Shown here: piece after piece, positions 26,586-35,569 of the stretch | How positions within the stretch are numbered: position 1 is the first letter of the stretch | Layout of the letters: every line of letters begins with the position of its first letter | DNA from: Phaeocystidibacter sp965659415 | GTDB taxonomy: Bacteria > Bacteroidota > Bacteroidia > Flavobacteriales > Schleiferiaceae | Length of the DNA stretch: 64,000 nucleotides | Direction of reading: 5' to 3' | NCBI GenBank assembly: GCA_965659415.1 | Contig: CBFHVA010000002.1 | Span: 173,221-237,220 of the forward strand | Program-made: the position numbers and the translations under genes | Notes under the pieces: model-generated | The model's database searches: none | Told to the model about the DNA's origin: nothing | Seen by the model: the letters and a program-made list of their open reading frames with translations, nothing else

Positions 26586-28347
26586 ATGAAGCTCTTAGAC
26601 GTCATAGTTGGTTCTGAAGACCAGAACACAATAAACCAAAGAATCTTAAAGACGGTAATTTTCTTTACCGCTGCGTTCACTATTTATGTGTTCATAGGAG
26701 GGTTTTTTGCTGGTCAAGGATGGGGCGTTCAAGCCCCAATCTTGGGGATTATCGTGGTGTTTATCACCATTTACACCCTTTCAAGGATGCACCTTTACCC
26801 AAAGGTAATACGACCTGTTTATATCACCTTCGGACTCCTGAGTATTTGTTTGTACTACTTTATTCTTAACGGGATTCGTGGTGAAATACCGATGTACTTC
26901 ATTCTGGGAGCGATGTTGTCTATCACCATCGTAAAGCGCAGGTATTATCTGTTCGTTATCGCGGTTTGAATTCTTTCGTTTGTTGCCTGTGTTCTTTGCG
27001 AGATTTATGAGATCATTCCCGTAACCACAGACACCGCCAATGCCGAGAGAGGGCTAGAGCATATCATCGCTACGATTGGTATTATGCTTTTCATTGGGGC
27101 GATGCTGATTCTGTTTAAGAACCTCTTTGAAAACGACCAACGAGAGCTGAGAAAGTTAAATGCCGACCTTCATGAAACCCTTGTGGAACTTGAGGAAACC
27201 CGTAACGAGGCCGTTAAGGCTAACCTAGCCAAATCGGAGTTCCTTAGCACAATGTCGCACGAGATTCGCACGCCGCTCAATGCGGTTATCGGTATGAGCT
27301 ACATCTTGTTGAAAGAGAATCCCCGTCCGGATCAAATGGAAAACCTAAAGGTGTTGAAATTCTCTGCAGAGAATCTCCTCTCTCTCATCAACGACGTGCT
27401 CGACTATGATAAGATTGAGGCAGGTAAATTGGTGATGGAGGACGCAGGCTTTGAGTTGGAAGAAATACTCAATAGCGTTACCTCAGCCTTCAGCCTTAAA
27501 GCCGAAGAAAAGGGCATAGGCCTTGTTTTAGAGCACAAACTTGATGTGCTTCATTACTTTAAGGGTGACGTAACCCGCTTAACGCAAGTTCTCAATAACT
27601 TGGTGGGGAACACTGAGAAGTTCACCGATGATGGCGAAGTTAGAGTTCGGATTGGCATTGCGGATTCTGGGGATAATAAATCAAAGATCAAGTACGAAGT
27701 AATCGACACCGGCATTGGGATTCCAGATGATGTGATCTCGAAAATATTTGAAAGCTTTATTCAAGCCCACTCAGGAATAACGAAGAAATATGGTGGCACA
27801 GGCTTAGGACCGGCTATCTCTAAAGAGCTCATTCGTTTAATGGGTGGCGCCCTTGTTGTGGAGAGCAAGATGGGTGAAGGCTCCAATTTTTCCTTTGAGC
27901 TTGAATTGGAGGTTTCTCCGGTCACTGTTTCCTTCTTTCGAACTGAATCAGAAGAGAACACAACCTCGCTGGAAGGCGTGAAGATATTGCCGGCAGAGGA
28001 CAATAAAATTAATGCCATGATCGCCAATAAGTTCTTGAACGGTTGGGGAGCTACTACCGATGTAGCGGGCGACGGTTCTTTGGGGATAGAAAAATGGAAA
28101 GAGGATAGCTACGACTTGATTCTTATGGACCCGCGGATGCCAGAAATGAGCGGTACAGAGGCCGCTTCGATTATTCGATCTGAAGGCAGTGAAAAGTCGA
28201 AAATTCCAATTTTGTCACTCACCGCATCAGCCATGTTATCAGAGCAACATGAAATTTTCCAAGCTGGAATGGATGAGTACATTAGTAAGCCATTCAACCC
28301 AGCTTCTTAGCAAAATTCAAAAGCAATTCTATCGGGTCACCGATTGA
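26586..28347 (+). pseudogene. Hybrid histidine kinase/receiver gene with nonsense and frameshift mutations
   Basis: The frame starts at ATG 26586 with a multi-span membrane domain but meets TGA at 26967-26969. Reading continues in the same frame through the last membrane segments, a coiled coil, a HisKA domain (STMSHEIRTPLNAVIG), HATPase (NNLVGNTEKF, DTGIGIP) and a receiver domain. Near 28300 the frame breaks after KPFNP: shifting it restores QLLSKIQKQFYRVTD with a stop at 28347, the expected receiver end. Conserved residues are also altered: GGTGLGPAIS instead of GLGLAIS, ILPAEDN instead of LLVEDN, and LMDPRMP instead of LMDLQMP. Together these indicate a true pseudogene. An intact version would have been a hybrid sensor kinase of about 580 residues. 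A shorter internal product starting near 27084 is unlikely to be functional. Confidence 0.9.
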
Positions 28348-28360
28348 GGCAGAAGTAAGG

Positions 28361-28391
28361 CAAAAAAAAGGCGCTCAATTGAGCGCCTTTT
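28361..28391. terminator. Bidirectional terminator between kinase pseudogene and lysS
   Basis: GGCGCTCAATTGAGCGCC (28370-28387) is a perfect palindrome flanked by a run of eight A on the left and TTTT on the right, so it can terminate transcription on both strands. It serves lysS from the right and the pseudogene from the left. Confidence 0.92.
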
Positions 28392-28412
28392 GTTATTTAT
28401 GAACTCGAATAA

Positions 28413-30131
28413 TTAAAACCAAGCTGCAACTTGTTCCTGAGTAAGGGTTTCTATATCTAGCTTGCTTTTCTTGCGATATCCGCTCAATTGCTGATGTACT
28501 GCACCAGGTTTCTTTTCGCGCATTTCCGCCACAGAGCCGAAGAGTGTTGCTACGTGTTCAGCCCAGGCTTCTGGAACCCCGATTTCGACAAATTCATCGG
28601 TTTTTGGGCCTGATTCAAAAGCTTCAGGACGCATTTGTGGGAAGAAGAGGACCTCCTGTATAGAAGATTGATTCGTCAACATCATGGTCAGGCGATCGAT
28701 ACCAATTCCCAAACCAGAGGTCGGGGGCATACCGTACTCAAGTGCCCGAAGGAAGTCTTGATCGATAAACATTGCTTCATCGTCGCCCTTTTGACCGAGC
28801 TTAAGCTGCTCTTCAAAGCGCTCGCGTTGATCAATTGGATCGTTGAGCTCGGAATAGGCGTTGGCCACTTCCTTCCCGTTTACCATTAGTTCAAAACGCT
28901 CGGTGAGTCGCGGATCCTCGCGGTGCTTCTTGCACAATGGCGACATTTCAACTGGGTAGTCCGTAATGAATGTCGGTTGGACGTAATGCTTCTCACAGTG
29001 TTCCCCAAAGATCTCATCAATGAGCTTTCCTTTGCCCATAGACTCGTCTACTTCGAGCCCAAGACTCTTGGCAATGGAACGTATTTCATCTTCTGACTTA
29101 TCGATGAGCTGATGTCCAGTATGCTGTTCAATGGCATCAAGAATAGGAACTCGAGCAAAAGGCGCTTTGAAGTTAATGGTGTTCTCGCCGAGTTGAACAG
29201 ATGAATCGCCACCGTTCACTTCTTCTACTACTTCCTGAAGCATGTTTTCTACAAAACGCATCATCCAGCTGTAGTCCTTGTAGGCTACATAGATTTCCAT
29301 CACGGTGAACTCTGGATTGTGCGTTCTATCCATGCCTTCGTTGCGGAAATCTTTAGCAAACTCATACACCCCTTCGAAGCCGCCAACAATTAGTCGCTTT
29401 AAATAAAGCTCATTGGCAATTCTCAAATAGAGAGGAATGTCAAGGGCATTGTGATGCGTGGTAAACGGTCTGGCCGCAGCACCACCCGGGATAGGCTGAA
29501 GGATAGGGGTTTCTACTTCGAAGTATCCCGCTCTATCAAAAATGCGGCGCATGGTGTTGATGATACGGGTTCTCTTCACAAAGATGTCCTTTACCTCTGG
29601 GTTTACAACGAGGTCAACGTACCGTTGACGGTAGCGGAGCTCGGGGTCGCTAAAGGCGTCATGTGTATTTCCATCAGCATCGGTTTTCACCACCGGCAGT
29701 GGACGGAGCGACTTGCTGAGCACTGTTAACTCCTTCACTAGAACCGACACCTCACCAGTCTGGGTGCGGAAAACGGTTCCTTTAACACCGATAAAGTCCC
29801 CAATATCGAGGAGCTTTTTAAACACGTCGTTGTAAAGCGTCTTGTCATCGCCGGGACAAATTTCATCTCTGTTTAGATAAATCTGTACCCGTCCTTCCGC
29901 ATCTTGAAGAACGGCGAACGAAGCCTTGCCCATCACGCGCTTGGTCATCAACCGGCCAGCCAAACAAACCTCACCAACGGAAGACTCATCCTCCTCAAAT
30001 GAAGCAATTACCTGTTTGGACTTGTGCGTAACGGGATATTCCGCTGCAGGATAAGGCTCAACGCCTAGGCTGCGGAGTTTGCTCATCGCCTCGCGGCGGA
30101 AACGTTCCTGTTCGCTTAAAATACGCGCCAT
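28413..30131 (-). CDS. lysS: Lysyl-tRNA synthetase (class II)
   Basis: The 572-residue protein has an OB-fold anticodon-binding domain (about residues 50-170) and a class II catalytic core with motif 2 (FRNEGMDRTHNPEFTVMEIY) and motif 3 (GLGIGIDRLTMML). It charges tRNA-Lys. The C-terminus carries an extra segment of about 70 residues after motif 3, as seen in many Bacteroidota LysRS. It has an upstream TACCTTTG promoter element and a terminator, so it is probably monocistronic. Confidence 0.96.
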   Translation of the reverse strand: MARILSEQERFRREAMSKLRSLGVEPYPAAEYPVTHKSKQVIASFEEDESSVGEVCLAGRLMTKRVMGKASFAVLQDAEGRVQIYLNRDEICPGDDKTLYNDVFKKLLDIGDFIGVKGTVFRTQTGEVSVLVKELTVLSKSLRPLPVVKTDADGNTHDAFSDPELRYRQRYVDLVVNPEVKDIFVKRTRIINTMRRIFDRAGYFEVETPILQPIPGGAAARPFTTHHNALDIPLYLRIANELYLKRLIVGGFEGVYEFAKDFRNEGMDRTHNPEFTVMEIYVAYKDYSWMMRFVENMLQEVVEEVNGGDSSVQLGENTINFKAPFARVPILDAIEQHTGHQLIDKSEDEIRSIAKSLGLEVDESMGKGKLIDEIFGEHCEKHYVQPTFITDYPVEMSPLCKKHREDPRLTERFELMVNGKEVANAYSELNDPIDQRERFEEQLKLGQKGDDEAMFIDQDFLRALEYGMPPTSGLGIGIDRLTMMLTNQSSIQEVLFFPQMRPEAFESGPKTDEFVEIGVPEAWAEHVATLFGSVAEMREKKPGAVHQQLSGYRKKSKLDIETLTQEQVAAWF

Positions 30132-30162
30132 AATTGATGTTTTTAGGCTTGAAAATTTCGCG

Positions 30163-30170
30163 CAAAGGTA
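30163..30170 (-). promoter_or_regulatory. Promoter -7 element of lysS
   Basis: Minus-strand TACCTTTG is a perfect TAnnTTTG match 32 bp upstream of the lysS ATG, implying a leader of about 25 nt. The -33 motif is not clear. Confidence 0.55.
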
Positions 30171-30200
30171 CGAAAGAGTTTGGGTCTGTGGATAGTAGAC

Positions 30201-30644
30201 TTACTGCTCCTCATCCAAGCGCGTATAGACCCAAGTGATGTTTCCTTCGCTGCTGCCTAAAGTGATGAAGAGACTGCCATCGATGAACTCATAGCGAATG
30301 GACCGAGGCATATCGTGGTCGGGGTTCTCAAATAGCCACGGGGTATCCGTTTCAGAGAAAGGAACCTCTTCGTTACTACCCGCAATGGTGGCGATGTAAA
30401 CGCGCCGACCTTCTCGTGTTTGAATATCTAGCTGTTCGTAGCGTGTTGTGTCGCCATGTCCAGAAATGGAAAATCCATCGCCCGTCCAGCCCTCTTCAGT
30501 AGCCGCCCAACACTCTATTACCTTGGCATCTTGTCGGATCCAACATCCCGACAAATGGTTTTCAATAGATGCTTCGCTACAGGAGGAAAGCATCCAGGGA
30601 AGAACTGCTAAGGCGATCCAGGCCAAGTGGGGTTTGCATTTCAT
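30201..30644 (-). CDS. DUF6265-like lipoprotein
   Basis: The 147-residue protein has a lipoprotein signal ending MLSSC (lipidated Cys at residue 22), then LSGCWIRQD and a run of beta strands ending in GNITWVYTRL. The layout, including the tryptophan-rich start and the FENPDHDMPRSIRYEF segment, matches the DUF6265 group of small secreted beta-barrel proteins. Function unknown. The gene is 18 bp downstream of the DUF2461 gene on the same strand and probably shares its transcript. Confidence 0.75.
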   Translation of the reverse strand: MKCKPHLAWIALAVLPWMLSSCSEASIENHLSGCWIRQDAKVIECWAATEEGWTGDGFSISGHGDTTRYEQLDIQTREGRRVYIATIAGSNEEVPFSETDTPWLFENPDHDMPRSIRYEFIDGSLFITLGSSEGNITWVYTRLDEEQ

Positions 30645-30662
30645 AGTAATGTCAATTGAATA

Positions 30663-31334
30663 TTAAGACATTCCGTTTCTTAAGAAAGTCATCATGTCCT
30701 TAGACGCCTCGTAATGATCCATTACACTGATTAAGAGTCCGTCGGAAGGAATGATATCCGCATCGGTATGATGGGAATAAAAGAACTGCTTTTGAAACAA
30801 GATGGGTTCTTTTGCAGCCGCATCGGCCACGCCTTTGTCCACTCTCTTCTGTGCCTCACCCCTCACTCCATCAGGGTAGTATTTTCGGAAAGTAGCATCT
30901 TTATTCAAGGCGTGGAATTTATCCAGATTACCTGCAATGTGTTCGCGCATCACTTTTACCTGAGCGGGTTTCAGCATGTAGCAGCCACCATAAACCCCGA
31001 GGTGCTCCGGACTTAATTCGATGTACAGGGCAGGATAATCAGCACTTTTCCTTCCCTTTGGACTCAAAAGGGCTGAAACGTTGGTTTTATAGGGAGTTTT
31101 ATCTTTTGAAAAACGGATATCTCGGTTGATTCTAAAGATAGCGTCCTTGGGTTCTATCAGTAAATCAGGCTCGTGTGCACCTCGTATGTGACCGATTAAA
31201 TCATCAACAAACACCTTAAAAGGCTCACGGACTTCGCGCTCATAACGAGGGCGGTTCGCATCAAACCAATCCTTGTGATTGTTGGCCGCTAGTTCCTTGA
31301 AGAAGTCCAGAAAATCTGGAGAAAAGTAGTTCAT
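30663..31334 (-). CDS. DUF2461 (TIGR02453) family protein
   Basis: The 223-residue protein begins with the conserved segment FFKELAANNHKDWFDANR and later has FRINRDIRFSKDKTPYKTN and YIELSPEHLGVYGGCYML, the diagnostic blocks of the DUF2461 family. The fold is predicted to be soluble and cytoplasmic. No biochemical function is established. It diverges from the E1 gene, whose start lies 114 bp away. Confidence 0.92.
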   Translation of the reverse strand: MNYFSPDFLDFFKELAANNHKDWFDANRPRYEREVREPFKVFVDDLIGHIRGAHEPDLLIEPKDAIFRINRDIRFSKDKTPYKTNVSALLSPKGRKSADYPALYIELSPEHLGVYGGCYMLKPAQVKVMREHIAGNLDKFHALNKDATFRKYYPDGVRGEAQKRVDKGVADAAAKEPILFQKQFFYSHHTDADIIPSDGLLISVMDHYEASKDMMTFLRNGMS

Positions 31335-31423
31335 ACCAGAAGGTTTTCGTCAAGGTACGATTTGCCTCTTGATTGAAGAAGAACCCCATGATTCTTGTTG
31401 CGCTTACTCCCATTGCTAATGGC

Positions 31424-31431
31424 TATATTTG
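31424..31431 (+). promoter_or_regulatory. Promoter -7 element of the fused E1 gene
   Basis: TATATTTG is a perfect TAnnTTTG element, with TTG at 31398-31400. It lies inside the longest open frame, which supports ATG 31449 rather than an upstream codon as the real start of the dehydrogenase gene. Confidence 0.6.
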
Positions 31432-31448
31432 CCCTTCAAATCGCATTC

Positions 31449-33533
31449 ATGGGAACCAAGGAGAAGAAAAAGGTGTCGAGCATTGCATCGAGCACCCTGC
31501 TCGAAGCTTTTGAATTGATGGCCACGGCAAAAGCCATGGCAGAGTTGTATGAAGAGAACAAGGAGGTAACGAGCAAGTATGTGCACGCCACTTCGAGAGG
31601 TCACGAGGCTGTACAGCTCGCACTAGGACTTCAACTCAAGAAGCAAGATTGGGTTTCACCGTATTATCGTGACGATAGTATTCTGCTCGGTATTGGAATG
31701 CGTCCTTATGAATTGATGCTCCAGCTTCTTGCTAAACGCGATGATCCATTTAGCGGCGGACGAACGTATTATTCTCACCCGTCGTTGAATGATGATGACA
31801 AACCAAAAATCCCACACCAGAGCTCGGCAACCGGAATGCAGGCAATCCCCACTACAGGCGTTGCCATGGGTGTTCAATACAAAGAGAATCGCAGGATAGG
31901 AGAAGATTATGGCGATGATAAACCGGTAGTGGTTTGCTCGATTGGAGACGCCGCTATGACAGAAGGAGAAATATCCGAAGCGCTCCAAATGGCCGCGCTC
32001 AAGCAGTTCCCCATACTATACTTTGTTCAAGATAATGGATGGGATATTTCAGCCAATGCAGAAGAAACTCGAGCGCAAAATGCAGCAGAGTACGCAGCGG
32101 GATTTCACGGTATTGAAGTGCGCTCTATAGATGGAGCTGACTTCTTTGAGTCCTACGAAACGATTAATGAGGTGCTTGAAACCATCCGGAAAGAGCGTCG
32201 TCCTTTCCTCCTTCATGCCAACGTTCCTCTTCTTGGACACCACACATCAGGAGTACGTAAAGAGTGGTATCGCGATGATTTGGAAGAGCACGCCACTCGT
32301 GACCCTTTCCCAAGGTTCAGAAATGATCTGCTCGAACTCGGAATAGAGGAGAGCGAATTACAATCGATAGAAGAGAAAGCAGCTTCGCTCGTAGCGGCGG
32401 ATTATGCGGAAGCATTACAAGCCGAGGACCCACGACCAGAAGATCTGTATAATTTCGACTATGCCCCTACACCCATTACCGAGGAGGTTGGCGAACGTGA
32501 GCCGCAAGGCAAGGATAAAACCGTAATGGTAGATGCTGCCTTATTCGCGATTCAAGAGATTATGCAAGAGCATCCCGAAGCGTTGTTATATGGACAAGAT
32601 GTTGGGGGTCGCTTAGGAGGCGTTTTCCGCGAGGCAGCCACTCTGGCGCAAAAATTCGGCGACGATCGCGTGTTTAACACCCCAATTCAAGAGGCCTTTA
32701 TTATCGGCTCCACCGTGGGGATGGCAGCTACAGGCTTAAAGCCCTTTGTTGAGGTTCAGTTTGCGGATTACATCTGGCCAGGCCTGAATCAGTTATTTAC
32801 GGAATTGAGCCGAAGCTATTACTTATCTAACGGGAAGTGGCCTGCAAGCGCAGTGCTCAGAGTTCCGATTGGAGCTTATGGTTCCGGAGGTCCGTATCAC
32901 AGCTCGTCGGTTGAATCCGTACTTACCAATATACAGGGCATCAAGATCGCGTATCCAAGCACGGGAGCGGATTTGAAAGGCTTGATAAAAGCTGCTTTTC
33001 ACGATCCAAACCCTGTGGTGATGCTCGAGCACAAAGGGTTGTATTGGAGCAAGATAAAGGGAACCGAAGGAGCTAAAACCGTGGAGCCATCTGCGGATTA
33101 TGTCATTCCATTCGGTAAGGGCCGCATTGCTCTCGAAGCTCAAGCGGATAAGGTAGCGAATGGCGAGAGCTTATGCATCGTTACTTATGGCATGGGTGTG
33201 TATTGGTCGAATACAGCGGCGAAGCAGTTTGACGGTCAGATTGAAATTGTGGACTTGAGAACCTTGGTTCCTCTGGATGAAGAGCTAGTTTACGAAAGAG
33301 TAAGAGCTCATGGCAAGTGCTTGGTGGTTACGGAAGAGCCAGAAATCAACACGTTCGCACAGGCGTTGGCAGGTATGATTCAGAAGAATTGTTTCAAATC
33401 ATTGGACGCTCCGGTTGAAGTTATTGGTTCCGCAAACATGCCTGCTATTCCTTTGAACAGCACATTGGAAACGGAAATGATTCCAAATGCCGAGAAAGTG
33501 GCAGCGCGTATTTCAGAGGTCTTGGCCTATTAA
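31449..33533 (+). CDS. 2-oxoacid dehydrogenase E1, fused alpha and beta subunits
   Basis: From ATG 31449 the protein has 694 residues; upstream starts at 31395 or 31419 would add a hydrophobic stretch and precede a promoter element. The N-terminal half is E1 alpha (HATSRGHEAVQLALG, then GDAAMTEGEISEAL and FVQDNGWDIS, the thiamine diphosphate motif with Ala at the usual second Gly). The C-terminal half is E1 beta (LLYGQDVGGRLGGVF, NTPIQEAFIIG, GPYHSSSVES). Such fusions occur in Bacteroidota and decarboxylate branched-chain or related 2-oxoacids before transfer to an E2 lipoyl protein. No E2 or E3 gene is adjacent. It overlaps the convergent next gene by 4 bp. Confidence 0.93.
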   Translation: MGTKEKKKVSSIASSTLLEAFELMATAKAMAELYEENKEVTSKYVHATSRGHEAVQLALGLQLKKQDWVSPYYRDDSILLGIGMRPYELMLQLLAKRDDPFSGGRTYYSHPSLNDDDKPKIPHQSSATGMQAIPTTGVAMGVQYKENRRIGEDYGDDKPVVVCSIGDAAMTEGEISEALQMAALKQFPILYFVQDNGWDISANAEETRAQNAAEYAAGFHGIEVRSIDGADFFESYETINEVLETIRKERRPFLLHANVPLLGHHTSGVRKEWYRDDLEEHATRDPFPRFRNDLLELGIEESELQSIEEKAASLVAADYAEALQAEDPRPEDLYNFDYAPTPITEEVGEREPQGKDKTVMVDAALFAIQEIMQEHPEALLYGQDVGGRLGGVFREAATLAQKFGDDRVFNTPIQEAFIIGSTVGMAATGLKPFVEVQFADYIWPGLNQLFTELSRSYYLSNGKWPASAVLRVPIGAYGSGGPYHSSSVESVLTNIQGIKIAYPSTGADLKGLIKAAFHDPNPVVMLEHKGLYWSKIKGTEGAKTVEPSADYVIPFGKGRIALEAQADKVANGESLCIVTYGMGVYWSNTAAKQFDGQIEIVDLRTLVPLDEELVYERVRAHGKCLVVTEEPEINTFAQALAGMIQKNCFKSLDAPVEVIGSANMPAIPLNSTLETEMIPNAEKVAARISEVLAY

Positions 33534-34726
33534 CGGCGATGGTTTCGTGGGCCGCGTGGTTCGCGCTTTAATTTGAATACGCCTCTGCGGAGTTCGTATT
33601 CCCTTCCCGCTATGGTTATCGTATCACCAGGACGCATTTGATTGAGATCGTAAAAATCCTCGTCAATCGTGTGCAAGGATCCTCGTGTTGCTCTCGCTAA
33701 ATCTAGGTATTGGGTGTTTATTCCGAGCTCTGTTCCACACAGAATTATGCGCACGGGTTTGCGCAGCCTTCGTCGCAATCCATAATCACGCATCGCTGAG
33801 AGATTATCGGCGACGAGCACATTTTCCCTGCACCCTCTGCACGCTTCTATGCCTCTTAGTAGCGCCTCTACATCGTTCTCCACCACATCACCGCCGCTTC
33901 CATTGCTCATGCAGTCTTGTACGGTCTGTAATACTTCTTGAATGTTGTCAGATTGGATCATGTAAATACCCCCTGTTCGGTTAGGTCGCTTTCGCGAGTT
34001 CCTTAGGTCATCACCATCGTTAAAGAAGACAAATTGCAAGATGCGCCCATTGTCGATGTTTTGTTTGAACCAAACCAACAATTGAGCGGTGTAAGGCGAC
34101 ATACTGCCTGTTAGGTCGCAGTGCACATTCATTCTCCTCCATTCCGGATGGCGGTTAAATACAGCTTGAATGAGGGTATCTTCTTTAGCTTGTGGCGCGA
34201 ACTCCTCCATATTGGTGCTGTCTAGACGATCCCGAATCTCTGCAAAACTGGAATATCGACTCATATCGGTGTAAAAGAGAACAAAACCGTGAAAGGAGTC
34301 CACGGCCCTTTCACGCTCGCGTGGACCAATTTGCTCCATCACTCGCCATTGCAGACGCTCATCAAAAAAGAGGTAGGGAGCTACCTCATGAAGTCTTGCC
34401 AGGCGTTGTTGATTCAATTGTCGCTGATCAAAATTCGGACTGCTTCGATAGCGGGTGAAAATCAGGTTTACACCAATTACATGATGCTTCGAAAGCTCGG
34501 CCCTAAGCGCATTGACATTAAATTGATCATCCGCAAAATCCATCGGTACACGAATGTATTTGACCAATTCTAGGCTGTCTGGATTAAAGGAGCCAACCAC
34601 CTCATTATAATCTAAGATGCGGTTGAATTCCCGGTCTAAGCGCTGTGGGTTGATTTGCGCTAAGACGGCAGAGAAACTTAGGAGCATTCCTGTGAGAAGG
34701 AAAAGACGAACGGCCTGACGAATCAT
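33530..34726 (-). CDS. Secreted VWA-like protein
   Basis: The 398-residue protein has a signal peptide (about residues 1-23, ending SAVLAQ) and a helical N-terminal part. It then has a segment reading NVHCDLTGSMSPYTAQLL, which resembles the DxSxS metal-binding (MIDAS) start of a von Willebrand A domain with Thr in the first Ser position. Later blocks (LQFVFFNDGDD, GGDVVENDVEALLRGI, VLVADNLSAMRD) fit the remainder of the fold. The C-terminus is very basic. No named family is recognised; a binding role in the envelope is likely. It converges with the E1 gene, overlapping by 4 bp. Confidence 0.7.
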   Translation of the reverse strand: MIRQAVRLFLLTGMLLSFSAVLAQINPQRLDREFNRILDYNEVVGSFNPDSLELVKYIRVPMDFADDQFNVNALRAELSKHHVIGVNLIFTRYRSSPNFDQRQLNQQRLARLHEVAPYLFFDERLQWRVMEQIGPRERERAVDSFHGFVLFYTDMSRYSSFAEIRDRLDSTNMEEFAPQAKEDTLIQAVFNRHPEWRRMNVHCDLTGSMSPYTAQLLVWFKQNIDNGRILQFVFFNDGDDLRNSRKRPNRTGGIYMIQSDNIQEVLQTVQDCMSNGSGGDVVENDVEALLRGIEACRGCRENVLVADNLSAMRDYGLRRRLRKPVRIILCGTELGINTQYLDLARATRGSLHTIDEDFYDLNQMRPGDTITIAGREYELRRGVFKLKREPRGPRNHRR

Positions 34727-35452
34727 AGTTCGAAAGTAACGAACGCAGGGGACTTATTGGTATGACAACTATGTTGGTTCGACCGAGGAACAGGATGCTT
34801 GGTATTGTTGCCCGATGGTGGTGTGAGGGGCAACAAGTTGGTGCTGTTGGTTGTGTTTCGAATGGATGAGGGGATGTCTTTTTTTCAGTAAGCCTAGTTG
34901 CAAGTGTTGGCGAGGCTGCTGAAAGAGAGTCTTAAAATGGCGGAAACCTGTCAATGAAGTGTCATTTTAAGAGCAGGAGCATAGGTTGGAATGTGGATTT
35001 GGGTGGCGGCGGCGACAGTCTGGGGCCAGCACCCCTGTACCCAGAATAAAGGTCGCAAATTTGACATCCATAAGGCATTTCTCAAGAGCTATATTTCCAG
35101 TTTTCGACTAGTAATGCCATTAAACGTTTATCCTCCGACTAGCGCTGGGATATTTCAGAAATTGAGGCGGGGTCGAGGGAACTCGCCCCGGGCACCTAAC
35201 ACCCACAAACCAAGGAGTGATCCGTTGATTTCTCTCCTTCCGATGATCCCATACTCATGTGGTATTCTCTATGGCCAGCACACATCACGGACCTAGGCAT
35301 GGAGAGCTTGGAGGGAGCGGTAAAAGGCGATTGCCAGCTTACCCTAATCATGACATAAACTCTTAGTCTGAAAGGGATCTTGATGAGCGATGTTTCCCCC
35401 GGGGCCAGCACCCCTGTCCCCAAGCCCAAGTTCGTAAAGTAAGACAGCAAAA
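34727..35452. other. Gene-free region with a repeated 22-nt motif
   Basis: This stretch contains only short, low-quality reading frames that do not resemble proteins. It holds two copies of GGGGCCAGCACCCCTGT followed by A or C and CCCA (35022-35043 and 35401-35422), 379 bp apart, and an inverted repeat CTTAAAATG/CATTTTAAG near 34931-34973. The composition is locally G/T-rich, unlike the flanking genes. It may be a decayed or non-autonomous mobile element or an RNA locus; nothing can be named. Confidence 0.5.
35022..35422. repeat. Direct pair of a 22-nt GC-rich motif
   Basis: The two copies begin at 35022 and 35401 and differ at one internal base. Each contains a small self-complementary core GGGGCCAGCACCCC. 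No third copy was seen in the window. Confidence 0.75.
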
Positions 35453-35512
35453 AAGGAAAAGCCGCGTTGTCAATTTGTACTCAAAGCGTACTCAAATTGT
35501 CAACACGGCTTA
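35453..35512 (-). terminator. Long hairpin terminator of the DUF3078 gene
   Basis: GCCGCGTTGTCAATTTG pairs with CAAATTGTCAACACGGC around a loop of about 15 nt that repeats TACTCAA, and on the minus strand the stem runs into TTTTCCTTTTTT. It lies about 60 bp after the DUF3078 stop codon. Confidence 0.85.
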
Positions 35513-35569
35513 AACATAGTATTACCCCAACCCTTTGATTTTTTTAGTTGACGTAACCAAAGGTCGTTC

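Noticed and set aside
26967..26969. TGA as selenocysteine or recoded tryptophan
   Set aside because: The site is in a membrane helix of a kinase, no SECIS-like hairpin is seen, other genes end in TGA normally, and the same gene has a frameshift.
34769..34954. Possible transposase fragment (minus strand, 61 codons)
   Set aside because: The translation is His/Gln-rich low complexity without any transposase motif.
35196..35450. Minus-strand 84-codon frame in the gene-free island
   Set aside because: The translation has erratic composition and overlaps the repeated GC-rich motif; nothing supports expression.
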